Source: Anaerolineales bacterium (lineage in GTDB: Bacteria > Chloroflexota > Anaerolineae > Anaerolineales > Villigracilaceae). Taken from it: a stretch of DNA of 64,000 nt. This document shows, one piece after another, positions 17,184-26,622 of this stretch; the first letter of the stretch is position 1; each line of letters begins with the position of its first letter. The position numbers and the translations under genes were made by a program. Location: the NCBI GenBank assembly GCA_030583905.1, contig CP129481.1, positions 744,001 to 808,000 on the forward strand, given 5' to 3'. The notes under the pieces were generated by a model, which ran no database searches, had not been told where the DNA came from, and saw only the letters and a program-made list of their open reading frames with translations.

Positions 17184-19043
17184 ATGACCAAGTTGTCTGG
17201 TTTTATTAAGAACAGGGAACTGCCCTCCTGGCTACCGTTTGCGTTAGCTGGCTTGGGGGCGGTTCTGTATTTCATTCAAGCATTCATTTATGCCCACACC
17301 ACCGTCAGCGGATTGGATGAGGGCTCCTATCTTCTCAAGGGGATCTTGTACTTGCGCGGCGTTTATGAACCGTTCGAGCCGTACGGACCTCTCACGAATA
17401 AGGCGCCGCTTGCCTTTCTCATCCCTGGTTTCGCGGAATATATTTTTGGGGCAGGGCTTCGCACAGGACGTTATTTTTCCCTTTTCCTTGGTTTTCTCAC
17501 GATTCTAGGCGTTTGGATCACAACCCGCCGCTGGACGGGGAATTGGATGGCTGTCGGAGTGGTCTGGCTCTTTGCGCTCAGCCCGATGATCATTCGGCTG
17601 TATGTACGCGCAGTCTCCGAGGTCATCATCGCCTGTATGCTGGCATGGATATGCGTTCTCGTGCTGGCGGAACGCCGTGCGTTATGGCAGATCATCCTTG
17701 GCGCCATCCTCGCCGCCTTCGCCGTGCTCACCCGCCAGAACATGGTTTTACTTTTGCCCTTGCTGGCGCTCTATGTGTACTGGCAGCATGGTAAACAAAA
17801 GGGAATCTGGGCGCTGGCAGTGGGCGTATTCGTCTTTCTCGCCATACATGCTTATTATTGGCCCCGCATCCTGATCATCTGGGCGCCGTGGCTTCCGGAA
17901 AATCTGACCCCGTTTCTGGATGCCTTCCGCCTGCCCAAGGATGCCGTTCCGGTCTGGGCTCCATCCATTGATTTCTGGAATCGGATGAATGCCTTTTTTC
18001 AAGGGATTCGCTACCATTTCATTGCTATTTTGGGCAGTTTGTTCGCGTTGATATTGTGGCCGCCTCGTGCTGACTGGAAATCTGCTCCTGCCATGCGGGC
18101 GGCTGTTTTCCTCGCTGTGACCTATTTCATCCTGTTCGTGATGCACGGTTGGGCTTCGCTCGCGAGTCAATATGAAAGTTACAGCTGTGTATTTTGCTTT
18201 TCGAACTACCTGACCTTCTTCGACCCGTTGGGGATTCTGCTGTTTGTCATTGCCTTCTCCCATGCGTGGAATCGTCAGCCCGTTCGCGCACTTACAATTC
18301 TCGTGATCGGCATTGTCATCCTGTTCTCCACAGGGATGGGATTCTCACTCTTTGAGCAGGTTGGCGACAAACTACTGAACCTGCCTGTGCCGCGCCTGCG
18401 GGAAGGCCAACTCACTTCGACCGCGATTGTGGATGTATTTCGATATCGCTTTGACCTGCCCCTTTTTCAGATCAAACGTGTGATCAGTTCTTCGCTGGGC
18501 TTCCTGCTTGGATTGGGCGTCTTAATAATAGCTTTTTTGCTCTGGCGGCGGTCCAAGGATCGGCGCTTTGCCATCATCTTGATAAATTCCTATCTTGTGA
18601 TTGGATTTGTTCTGTCACCGCTCCTACATTTGGGTGAGAGCGGGCTGGACTGCCGGCAGGATATCATCCTCGCGCATGAACGCATTGGGGCATATCTCAA
18701 CGAAGTGATCCCGCCTGATAGTTTGGTATATTGGGATGGTGGTACCGCCATGACACCGATGATCTATGTGCCGGATGTGCGCATCTTTCCGCCGCAAATC
18801 AATAGTGGTTATACTTATTACATCGGCGGCGACCCCGATACGCTCTATCAATTCAATCACTGGAATGCCGAACTCGACATGCAATGGCGCAGTGAAGCGG
18901 ATATTTTTCTTATCGAAGCGAAGCGGTACGCAGCCTGGCGGGACTTTCTGACCCCGTGGGAATTTCAGGAATTCCCACGACCAGCCGATGCGCCTTCCTG
19001 CGTGGAAGGCTCTGAAATAAGGATATTCAAACGTTTACCATGA
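17184..19043 (+). CDS. GT-C glycosyltransferase (ArnT/PMT-like)
   Basis: A 619-residue polytopic membrane protein. The first outside loop carries GLDEGSYLLKGILYLRGVYEPFEPYGPLTNKAPLAF, matching the PMT_2 pattern: an acidic residue pair after the first helix and a PxxxKxP-like segment. About eleven further helices follow, then an outside domain with ERIGAYLNEVIPPDSLVYWD and VCVEG-type ending. It would transfer a sugar from a polyprenyl phosphate donor on the extracytoplasmic face. The stop overlaps the GT2 gene by four bases (ATGA), and that GT2 is a plausible donor-making partner. Confidence 0.75.
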   Translation: MTKLSGFIKNRELPSWLPFALAGLGAVLYFIQAFIYAHTTVSGLDEGSYLLKGILYLRGVYEPFEPYGPLTNKAPLAFLIPGFAEYIFGAGLRTGRYFSLFLGFLTILGVWITTRRWTGNWMAVGVVWLFALSPMIIRLYVRAVSEVIIACMLAWICVLVLAERRALWQIILGAILAAFAVLTRQNMVLLLPLLALYVYWQHGKQKGIWALAVGVFVFLAIHAYYWPRILIIWAPWLPENLTPFLDAFRLPKDAVPVWAPSIDFWNRMNAFFQGIRYHFIAILGSLFALILWPPRADWKSAPAMRAAVFLAVTYFILFVMHGWASLASQYESYSCVFCFSNYLTFFDPLGILLFVIAFSHAWNRQPVRALTILVIGIVILFSTGMGFSLFEQVGDKLLNLPVPRLREGQLTSTAIVDVFRYRFDLPLFQIKRVISSSLGFLLGLGVLIIAFLLWRRSKDRRFAIILINSYLVIGFVLSPLLHLGESGLDCRQDIILAHERIGAYLNEVIPPDSLVYWDGGTAMTPMIYVPDVRIFPPQINSGYTYYIGGDPDTLYQFNHWNAELDMQWRSEADIFLIEAKRYAAWRDFLTPWEFQEFPRPADAPSCVEGSEIRIFKRLP

Positions 19044-19996
19044 ACCTTTCCCTTGTTGTTCCTGTTTTCAACGAACAGGATAATCTCCCCCTGTTGTTTG
19101 ATGCCATCTACAAGACCATGGGCACGCTTGGTCGTTCCTGGGAAGCCATTCTGGTGGATGATGGCAGTCGGGACAAAAGCCTGTCCATTCTAAAGGAATA
19201 TGCGGAGAAAGATCCCGAACACATCCGCGTGGTTTCCTTCCGCCGCAACTTCGGTCAAACTGCCGCCATCGCTGCCGGATTGGATTATTCCAGCGGCGAC
19301 ATCATTGTTCTGCTGGATGCCGACTTGCAAAACGATCCTGCTGACATTCCCATGATGCTCGCCAAACTGGACGAGGGCTACGATCTCGTCAGTGGCTGGC
19401 GCAAGGACAGGAAGGATAATGCCGTCACGCGTAACTTCCCGTCCATGATCGCAAACTGGCTGATCTCGCGCGTGACCGGCGTCCACCTGCACGATTATGG
19501 CTGCACACTCAAAGCCTATCGCCGCGATGTGTTGGAGGGCTTCCGTCTTTACGGCGAGATGCACCGTTTCATCCCGGTCTACGCCCACTCGGTGGGCGCC
19601 AACATCACGGAGGTCGTCGTCAACCACCACCCCCGTAAATTTGGCAAGACCAAGTACGGGCTGGAACGAACCGCGAAGGTCATCCTGGACCTTTTCACAG
19701 TTAAATTTCTGATCAGTTTTGCATCCAAACCGATCTATCTCTTTGGCGGCACGGGCGGACTACTAATGATCATCAGCGCGGTAATCATGGCATATCTGAT
19801 GATCCGTCGCCTGTTCTTTTTTGTCGCTGTGACGGGTTCGCCTCTTTTCCAGACCAGTGTGATGTTCTTCATCCTCGGCTTTCAGTCCATGCTGATGGGC
19901 TTGATCGCAGAACTGCTCGTGCGGACGTATCACGAATCACAGCGCAAGCCCACCTATACCATTCGTACGAAGATCAACCTGGAAGAGAATGATTAA
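19040..19996 (+). CDS. Polyprenyl-phosphate glycosyltransferase (GT2, GtrB/DPM1-like)
   Basis: A 318-residue protein: GT2 domain (about 1-230) with LVVPVFNEQDNLP, VDDGSRDKS and the DxD-like LLDADLQNDP, then two transmembrane helices (about 235-260 and 270-300). The CTLKAYRRDVL and GKTKYGLERT segments are typical of the GtrB/ArnC-type enzymes, which load a sugar on undecaprenyl phosphate at the inner face. The preceding GT-C gene overlaps it by four bases and would use the product outside. Its stop overlaps the next gene by eight bases. Confidence 0.85.
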   Translation: MNLSLVVPVFNEQDNLPLLFDAIYKTMGTLGRSWEAILVDDGSRDKSLSILKEYAEKDPEHIRVVSFRRNFGQTAAIAAGLDYSSGDIIVLLDADLQNDPADIPMMLAKLDEGYDLVSGWRKDRKDNAVTRNFPSMIANWLISRVTGVHLHDYGCTLKAYRRDVLEGFRLYGEMHRFIPVYAHSVGANITEVVVNHHPRKFGKTKYGLERTAKVILDLFTVKFLISFASKPIYLFGGTGGLLMIISAVIMAYLMIRRLFFFVAVTGSPLFQTSVMFFILGFQSMLMGLIAELLVRTYHESQRKPTYTIRTKINLEEND

Positions 19997-20894
19997 GTGG
20001 CTGCGGGAAAATCGTCAGGTCATCCTGCGCGCGTTTGGCAGCATCCTGACGCTGGTATTGCTGGTCGTTCTGATTGAAGAAGAGGGGGATGGCGAACTTT
20101 TCTCCGCGCTTCGGCGTGTTTCGATCTGGTACTTTCTGGCAGGGCTTGCCGCCTTGTTCATTTCGCGCCTGTTTGCGGTGATGCGCTGGCATATTCTGCT
20201 TCAGTCGGCGGGCGTGAAACTTTCCTTCTTTCGCTCCATGATGTTGACATTCACGGGGAATTTTTCGTCCAATTTTTTACCGACAACTATCGGCGGCGAC
20301 ATGGCGCGGTTGGCAGGCGCAATGCAAATGGGATATGACCGTGCCATTTGCCTCGCCTCACTCGTCGCAGACCGGTTGATCGGTATGGCGGGCATGGCGC
20401 TGGCGCTCCCTTTGGGCTTGATCCCCGTTTTTTCCGGGAGCGGCGTTGCACAATCCGCTGTGGTGACTGGGCTGTTCCAAAAGCTCGTAAATTTTGCCAA
20501 ACGCACCCTTGATTCCTTTTCCATCTGGTTGAAAAAACCGCTGGCATTGACGGGCTCCCTGCTTTCGACGCTGGGGAATCAGGTGTTTATTTATCTGACG
20601 ATCTATCTTCTGCTGCTCGGCATTGACCATCATGTCCCTTATTGGCTTGTCGCGGGTCTATACACCCTGACCTACTTCGTCACGCTCATTCCCATCTCGA
20701 TCAATGGCTTGGGAGTTCAGGAACTTTCGATGGCGTTTCTGCTCTCCCAGTTCGGCGGCTTGACGTCTTCCGAAAGCGCGACCATTGCCCTGCTGACCCG
20801 CCTGCTGTTCATTCTCGCCAGCCTGCCGGGGGCGTTCTTCCTGCCCTCCATTTTGGCGGCGATGAAACCTGAAACAACCCAGGCTCAGGAGTGA
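19989..20894 (+). CDS. UPF0104 / lysylphosphatidylglycerol synthase TM-like protein
   Basis: A 301-residue membrane protein with about eight helices. The N-terminal LFISRLFAVMRWHILLQSAGV and GNFSSNFLPTTIGGDMARL blocks are hallmarks of the UPF0104 (AglD2-like, flippase domain) family. Members are found fused or next to glycosyltransferases and are thought to move polyprenyl-linked sugars or lipids across the membrane. Here it follows a GT2 and precedes a GT-C-like protein, overlapping both neighbours. A second UPF0104 plus GT-C pair lies at 26619-29953. Confidence 0.8.
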   Translation: MIKWLRENRQVILRAFGSILTLVLLVVLIEEEGDGELFSALRRVSIWYFLAGLAALFISRLFAVMRWHILLQSAGVKLSFFRSMMLTFTGNFSSNFLPTTIGGDMARLAGAMQMGYDRAICLASLVADRLIGMAGMALALPLGLIPVFSGSGVAQSAVVTGLFQKLVNFAKRTLDSFSIWLKKPLALTGSLLSTLGNQVFIYLTIYLLLLGIDHHVPYWLVAGLYTLTYFVTLIPISINGLGVQELSMAFLLSQFGGLTSSESATIALLTRLLFILASLPGAFFLPSILAAMKPETTQAQE

Positions 20895-20899
20895 AATTC

Positions 20900-22858
20900 A
20901 TGGAAGCCGTGTCGTCGAGGAAATTTCTGCAAGCGTGGATTTGGGCGGTAATCATCGTCAGTCTGCTGGCGATTCCCCAAACCATTCAACGCACAAATGA
21001 ACTGGAAATCATCCTCTTGCGCTCCAAATGGATTGGACTGGTCGGCATCTTCGCCTTTACGGCAATTGCCGGAACTTGGCTGCTCCGCTCCTCCCTGCTG
21101 GACCGTATCGCTTCGGTCTTAAGTGAACTTGGTTCACATCCCAAGCCTTTTCTCGCCCCTGTCGGCATTCTGCTGATTCTTGTTGGCTTTTTCTCGGTTT
21201 GGTTCATCCGTTTATATGTGTTTGGAGGCATCCTTCCGCAGACCATGCCGATTCTTTGGGTGTTTTTGTGGGCAAGCCTTGCACAATCCATCGGCTTGAA
21301 ATTAATCCGCGGATCGCTTGGCTGGCATTCGGCGTTTGCAATCGCTGTGCTGTTACAGGGATTGATCTACCAAACCTACGGTATTTTCTCTATTACATCC
21401 ACAGACCCGTTCTCGATGGGATACTCCGAAGCGGGTCGGCATTACTACGCTTCGCTGTTCTTCGCTGAAACCTTGTATGGGATGAAACTCCCGCTTCCGT
21501 TTTTACATCCCTCGCGCTACCTGCTCATGTCCATGCCGTTTTTGGTGGATGGGTTACCGCTGTGGTTCCATCGTTTCTGGCAGGCATTCCTTTGGTTCGG
21601 ACTGACGCTGACCGCTTCCTTTTTCCTTGCGCGTAGATTGAAATTGAACAAGAACATGACTGCTCTGGTCACCGTATGGACGTTTTTATTCTTCCTGCAG
21701 GGATCGGTCTACTATCACTTGCAAGTCATGGTGAGCTTGGTTCTGGCAGGCGTATCAGTGAAACATCCGTGGCGCTCATTTATTTTCATTATTCTGGCAT
21801 CGCTCTGGGCGGGCATCAGCCGCGTGAACTGGTTCCCTGTCCCAGCCATGCTGGCGATCGGCATCTACCTGCTCGAAACACCCCTGACAGGAAAAGGCTG
21901 GAAGTATTGGCTTACTCCCTTCGTTTGGAGCGTAAGCGGACTTGTCGCCGCATTAATCGCGCAATTTGCCTATATTCAAATTTCCGGCAACGCGGATGTC
22001 TCCGCTTTTGGCTCCAGCTTCACATCCGATCTGTTGTGGAACCGCCTGCTCCCGAATGAGACCTTCCCGATGGGGATTTTGCCCGGAATTTTGCTGGTTT
22101 CTGCGCCATTGCTCATCGCGTTTTATCAAATTACGCATGGAAGAATGAACTCTCTGCATCCGTTGCGCTGGCTGGCGTTGTTTGCCATGCTGGCAATTCT
22201 ATTCATCGGCGGGGCGGTGGTCAGCACGAAGATCGGCGGCGGGGGAGACCTGCACAACATGGATGCATACATGGTCATGTTGTCGGTGTTGATTCTGTCC
22301 ATTTGGGCGGGACAGGTGTCGGCGGAGAAAGATGCGAAGCCGATGGATGGCAGGGTCAGTTGGATCGTGGTGCTGGCTGCGCTTCTGATCCCGCTCGGGT
22401 TTGCGATCCGCAACATCGGCTTTTTTCCATCGTATGACAAAACCGCCGCCGAACAGGATATTCAACTATTGCAGGAGACCATTCAGAACGGCGGCGAGAT
22501 CTTGTTCATCACGGAGCGCCAGCTGATTACGTTCGATTATGTGAACGGCGTGAGGCTTGTACCGGAATATGAGCAAAGCGAGTTGATGGAAATGGCGATG
22601 TCACGCAACCGTTTGTATCTTGAGCAGTTTTACGCCGACCTTGCGAGCCGCCGTTTTGACTTGATCGTTGCCGAAGACCAGAAGTTTGCGCCGCAGCGAC
22701 AGGGCGCTTTTGCGGAGGAAGATGCGGCATGGGTGCGTTATGTCGGTTCGCCGATGTTGTGCAATTATCGTCCTGCTATTACCCTGCTCTCGAACAATCT
22801 CCGGATCTTCGAGCCGCGTCCCCGCCAGCCTGATTGTAAAAACCCGTTTACGGATTGA
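20900..22858 (+). CDS. GT-C-like membrane protein with STKIGGGGDLHN motif (copy 1)
   Basis: A 652-residue polytopic protein with an outside C-terminal domain (about 515-652). Within the last membrane part it has VVSTKIGGGGDLHNMDAY, and the C-terminal domain has ITERQLITFDYVNGVRLVPE and FDLIVAED. The same blocks occur in the 777-residue protein at 27620-29953, so the two are diverged paralogues. The ATG at 20900 with AGGAG eight bases upstream is preferred over a GTG at 20891. It follows a UPF0104 gene, as does its paralogue. Glycosyl transfer outside the membrane is inferred. Confidence 0.65.
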   Translation: MEAVSSRKFLQAWIWAVIIVSLLAIPQTIQRTNELEIILLRSKWIGLVGIFAFTAIAGTWLLRSSLLDRIASVLSELGSHPKPFLAPVGILLILVGFFSVWFIRLYVFGGILPQTMPILWVFLWASLAQSIGLKLIRGSLGWHSAFAIAVLLQGLIYQTYGIFSITSTDPFSMGYSEAGRHYYASLFFAETLYGMKLPLPFLHPSRYLLMSMPFLVDGLPLWFHRFWQAFLWFGLTLTASFFLARRLKLNKNMTALVTVWTFLFFLQGSVYYHLQVMVSLVLAGVSVKHPWRSFIFIILASLWAGISRVNWFPVPAMLAIGIYLLETPLTGKGWKYWLTPFVWSVSGLVAALIAQFAYIQISGNADVSAFGSSFTSDLLWNRLLPNETFPMGILPGILLVSAPLLIAFYQITHGRMNSLHPLRWLALFAMLAILFIGGAVVSTKIGGGGDLHNMDAYMVMLSVLILSIWAGQVSAEKDAKPMDGRVSWIVVLAALLIPLGFAIRNIGFFPSYDKTAAEQDIQLLQETIQNGGEILFITERQLITFDYVNGVRLVPEYEQSELMEMAMSRNRLYLEQFYADLASRRFDLIVAEDQKFAPQRQGAFAEEDAAWVRYVGSPMLCNYRPAITLLSNNLRIFEPRPRQPDCKNPFTD

Positions 22859-22860
22859 CG

Positions 22861-23994
22861 ATGCGGATATTGCTTATCAACAGTGAGTATCCGCCCATTG
22901 GCGGCGGGGCGGGGAATGCCAGCGCGCACCTTGCCCGACTCTTTGCCTCGCTTGGGCATGACGTAGTGGTGTTGACTGCCCATTTCCACGGTCAGCCGAA
23001 ATTCGAGGTTCAAGATGGCGTGACCATCCATCGCGTTCCTGCCCTGCGCCGTAGACAGGATCGTTCATCTGCATTGGAACAACTGGCTTTTATCGCCTCT
23101 GCATCTCTCCGTAGTATAAAACTGGTTCGACGCTTCAAACCGGATGCCACACTGGCATTTTTTGGTGTGCCGTCCGGCGCGGTGGCGTGGATATTGAAGA
23201 AGTTTTTTGGAATCCCGTACATTGTCTCTTTGCGGGGCGGCGATGTGCCCGGCTTCCGTCCGTATGACTTCAAGACCTTTCACAAACTGCTCGGTCCGTT
23301 TTTGCGGATCATCTGGCGCGACGCTTCGCGCGTGATCGCCAACAGCCGCGGACTGCGCGATCTGGCTCTCGCCTTTGATTCCACCATGGACATCCCCATC
23401 ATCCCGAACGGCGTGGATGCGACTCAATACAAGGCGGATGACCGCGACTGGTCGCCGCCGCAACTATTGTTCACCGGACGCATCGTCCACCAGAAGGGCT
23501 TGGATCTTGGACTACGGGCGCTTTCCCAGCTGACAGATCTGGATTGGAAGTGGTATATCGCAGGGGATGGTCCGCAATTGGGTACATTACAAACTCTCGC
23601 AAAAGAACTTGGCACTGCCGATCGCGTCGTCTTCCTCGGCTGGCAGTCCCGCGCGGACCTGGCAAAGTGGTATCATCAATCGAATATTTTCATGTTCCCG
23701 TCCCGCCATGAAGGGATGCCGAACGCTGTGCTCGAAGCCATGGCAAGTGGACTTCCCATCGTAGCGACCCGCATCGCTGGCAGTGAAGAACTTGTCCTGG
23801 ACGGCGAGACAGGCATTCTCGTATCTTCCGAGAATGTGGATGATTTACGCGAAGCTTTGCGCAAGTTGCTGTCTGCTCCTGAGTTAAGAAAGAGCATGGG
23901 CACAGCTTCCCGTCGGCGCGTGGAACAAAGTTATTCATGGCAAAAAGTGGCTGAGCAGTATCAATCTTTTTTGAAAGAACTTTCCAGGCATTGA
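22861..23994 (+). CDS. Glycosyltransferase family 4
   Basis: A 377-residue GT-B enzyme of the common WcaL/PimB-like branch. The N-terminus has MRILLINSEYPPIGGGAGN, the acceptor-side SLRGGDVPGF, and the C-terminal half has LLFTGRIVHQKGLDL, IAGDGPQLGTLQ and the donor-binding FPSRHEGMPNAVLEAMASGLP (E-x7-E type). It acts in the cytoplasm on a lipid-linked acceptor. The ATG at 22861 is chosen over a TTG at 22855. It lies two bases after the preceding gene and before the asparagine synthetase gene. Confidence 0.88.
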   Translation: MRILLINSEYPPIGGGAGNASAHLARLFASLGHDVVVLTAHFHGQPKFEVQDGVTIHRVPALRRRQDRSSALEQLAFIASASLRSIKLVRRFKPDATLAFFGVPSGAVAWILKKFFGIPYIVSLRGGDVPGFRPYDFKTFHKLLGPFLRIIWRDASRVIANSRGLRDLALAFDSTMDIPIIPNGVDATQYKADDRDWSPPQLLFTGRIVHQKGLDLGLRALSQLTDLDWKWYIAGDGPQLGTLQTLAKELGTADRVVFLGWQSRADLAKWYHQSNIFMFPSRHEGMPNAVLEAMASGLPIVATRIAGSEELVLDGETGILVSSENVDDLREALRKLLSAPELRKSMGTASRRRVEQSYSWQKVAEQYQSFLKELSRH

Positions 23995-24017
23995 CCCTTT
24001 AGAACTGAAGGAATCTT

Positions 24018-25892
24018 ATGTGCGGAATTTGCGGTATTTCCCATTCGGACAATCGAAAACCCGAGCGCGCCCTGCTCGAAACAATGAACGCATCCATCGC
24101 CCATCGGGGACCGGACAGCGGCGGATTTCACATCGACGCAGGAGTGGGGCTTGCCATGCGCCGCCTTGCCATCATCGACGTGAGTGGCGGCGACCAGCCC
24201 ATTGCCAACGAGACCGAATCCGTGTGGATCGTTTTCAACGGCGAATGTTACAACTATCCCGAAATGCGAGCCGAGCTTGAAAGGCGCGGACACCGTCTCG
24301 CCACAAAATCCGATACCGAGTGCATAGTCCATTTTTACGAAGATGAAGGCATCGATTGTGTAAAACGCCTGCGCGGCATGTTTGCCTTTGCATTGTGGGA
24401 TGAAAACAAAAAACGTCTGCTCCTCGTGCGTGACCGCCTTGGCAAGAAGCCTATGTATTACACTGTACAGGACGGCACGCTCTACTTTGGCTCGGAACTC
24501 AGCGCCGTCCTCACCGCGCTGCCGCACAAGCCCGAGATCGATCTCGAAGCGCTTGACCTGTATCTAAGCCTGCAATATGTGCCCGACCCGCTCACCATTT
24601 ATCAGGGCATCCGTAAACTTCCCCCCGCACACACATTGGTCTGGGAGAATGGGCAGATTCATCTTGAACGCTACTGGGATTACACCTACCAACCCAAATG
24701 GAACGCCTCTGAAGATGAACTCATTGAAGAACTGCGCGCCCGCCTGCGCGAAGCCGTAAAAATCCGCCTGCTCAGTGAGCGTCCGCTGGGAGCGCATCTC
24801 AGCGGCGGCATCGATTCGAGTATCATCGTTGCGCTCATGTCTGAGTTTGCCAGCGGACCTGTCAAAACGTTTTCGGCAGGCTTTGAGGAGCAGAATTTCA
24901 CTGAACTGCCCTACGCCCGCGCTGTTGCTGAAAAATATGCCACTGACCATCATGAATTCACGCTCACGTATGGCGACATCCCCGCCACGCTTAAAAAGAT
25001 CGCTTGTCACTTCGGTGAACCTTTCGCGGACGCTTCCGCCATTCCGCTCTATCATCTTTCGATGCTGACCCGCGAGCATGTCACTGTTGCGTTGAATGGG
25101 GATGGTGGTGATGAGAACTTTGCCGGCTACCAGCGTTATTGGCTGGATGGATTCGCCAACGCCTACGCCCGTGCGCCTCGACTCTTAACCCGCAGCCTGA
25201 TCCCGTCCATTGCAAATCTCCTCCCCGATAACGCAGATCGCCCCGTCGGGCAGAGCGTGGTTAGCGGAATCAAACGCCTTGAGCAAATTCCCGAAATTGA
25301 CCGCCGTGCCAGCATCCTGCGCTGGGGGTCGTACTTCTCGCCCAAACAACGGGCATCCCTGTGGAAACCCGAATTCCGTTTTGATTCCACCAACGCCCAA
25401 AACCTGCTTGCTCACCATTTTGATTCAGCGGATGGATCATATCTCGATAAGACCCTCTACACCGACCTGCACACCTACCTGCCCGGTGACTTGCTTGTCA
25501 AAGCGGACCGTATGACGATGGCAGCCTCGCTCGAGGGACGTTCGCCTTTCCTTGACCATGAATTGGTGGAGTGGTCTGCCCGGGTGCCGGATCAATTCAA
25601 AGTTAAGGGAAGAAGCGGAAAATATCTGCTGAAGAAGGCATTTGCCAGGGAGTTGCCCGATTCTCTAAAAGGACGCGCCAAGCAGGGCTTTGGCATTCCT
25701 CTCTCCGCCTGGTTCCGCGGTCCATTGTTGGATTGGTCGAAGCAAATATTGCTGGATAATGGAAGTCCGTTGCATCAGTGGTTTGAGCGCGATGTGTTGA
25801 ACACGCTTATTGAAGAACATGTCTCTGCCCGTGTTGATCATGGAAAACGCCTCTACGCATTGGCAATGCTGGGCATGTGGGCGAAGCAATAA
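24018..25892 (+). CDS. asnB: Asparagine synthetase (glutamine-hydrolysing), AsnB type
   Basis: A 624-residue class II amidotransferase: N-terminal Ntn glutaminase (about 1-215) with nucleophile C2 in MCGICGIS and AHRGPDSGG, then the synthetase domain with the ATP pyrophosphate loop LSGGIDSS at 261-268. The usual FNGEIYN reads FNGECYN here. Within glycan loci such AsnB homologues often amidate uronic acids or aminosugars rather than make asparagine; here uronic-acid genes at 6165-8459 make that plausible, but free asparagine synthesis cannot be excluded. AAGGAAT precedes the ATG. Confidence 0.88.
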   Translation: MCGICGISHSDNRKPERALLETMNASIAHRGPDSGGFHIDAGVGLAMRRLAIIDVSGGDQPIANETESVWIVFNGECYNYPEMRAELERRGHRLATKSDTECIVHFYEDEGIDCVKRLRGMFAFALWDENKKRLLLVRDRLGKKPMYYTVQDGTLYFGSELSAVLTALPHKPEIDLEALDLYLSLQYVPDPLTIYQGIRKLPPAHTLVWENGQIHLERYWDYTYQPKWNASEDELIEELRARLREAVKIRLLSERPLGAHLSGGIDSSIIVALMSEFASGPVKTFSAGFEEQNFTELPYARAVAEKYATDHHEFTLTYGDIPATLKKIACHFGEPFADASAIPLYHLSMLTREHVTVALNGDGGDENFAGYQRYWLDGFANAYARAPRLLTRSLIPSIANLLPDNADRPVGQSVVSGIKRLEQIPEIDRRASILRWGSYFSPKQRASLWKPEFRFDSTNAQNLLAHHFDSADGSYLDKTLYTDLHTYLPGDLLVKADRMTMAASLEGRSPFLDHELVEWSARVPDQFKVKGRSGKYLLKKAFARELPDSLKGRAKQGFGIPLSAWFRGPLLDWSKQILLDNGSPLHQWFERDVLNTLIEEHVSARVDHGKRLYALAMLGMWAKQ

Positions 25893-25902
25893 AGGATTTC
25901 GA

Positions 25903-26622
25903 ATGACGTTTTCATCGGATTTTTACAACGAAGCCTGGGACAAGTGGGATGACATGAAAATATATGGTCCCACCGCCTGGCATACCCGCCGTTTTATCTT
26001 TTCATTATTACGCGGATTGTCCTTTGACAGCGTGTTGGATGCTGGTTGTGGCACAGGGGTTTTGCTGCAAAAGATTTTTGAGAAATACCCGCATGTGACG
26101 TTGACGGGGTCGGAATATTCATCGCAGGGAATTGAGATCGCAAAGAAGCGCCTTCCGAGCGCTGAATTTTTTTCCATCGACTTGGCAACGGATGTGTTGG
26201 GACAGTATGATCTCGTAACTTGTATCGACGTGCTGGAGCATATCGAGGATGATAGCGCGGCGTTGAGGAATCTACTGGCAATGACGAAGAAGTATATGAT
26301 CCTGTCCGTGCCATTGGGTCCTCTCCATAAATTCAAGGTGGAAGAGGAACGCATGGGGCATGTCCATGGGTATAGCCGCTTGGAACTGGAAGAAAAGATT
26401 CGAGATGCAGGGTTCGAGATAATCAGAGCTATTCAGTGGGGTTTTCCTTTTTACAACCTTCACCGACGAATCGTTAATTTGATGCCTGAATCAAGCACGA
26501 TGGGGCGTTACAGCGGACGCAAGAAATTGATCTCCAACTTGTTATATGCCTTGTTTTATCTCAATATTTCACCTGGCGGGGAACGCTATTATGTTCTGTG
26601 CTGTCCCGCTGCTGGTGGATGA
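25903..26622 (+). CDS. Class I SAM-dependent methyltransferase
   Basis: A 239-residue enzyme with motif I LDAGCGTGVLLQK (about residues 43-55), an acidic residue after the second strand (GSEYSSQGIEIAKKR), and motif near LVTCIDVLEHIEDD. The ATG at 25903 follows AAAGGATTT and keeps the gene clear of the asnB end. It overlaps the next UPF0104 gene by four bases. It may methylate a glycan or a lipid-linked precursor; the acceptor is unknown. Confidence 0.8.
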   Translation: MTFSSDFYNEAWDKWDDMKIYGPTAWHTRRFIFSLLRGLSFDSVLDAGCGTGVLLQKIFEKYPHVTLTGSEYSSQGIEIAKKRLPSAEFFSIDLATDVLGQYDLVTCIDVLEHIEDDSAALRNLLAMTKKYMILSVPLGPLHKFKVEEERMGHVHGYSRLELEEKIRDAGFEIIRAIQWGFPFYNLHRRIVNLMPESSTMGRYSGRKKLISNLLYALFYLNISPGGERYYVLCCPAAGG

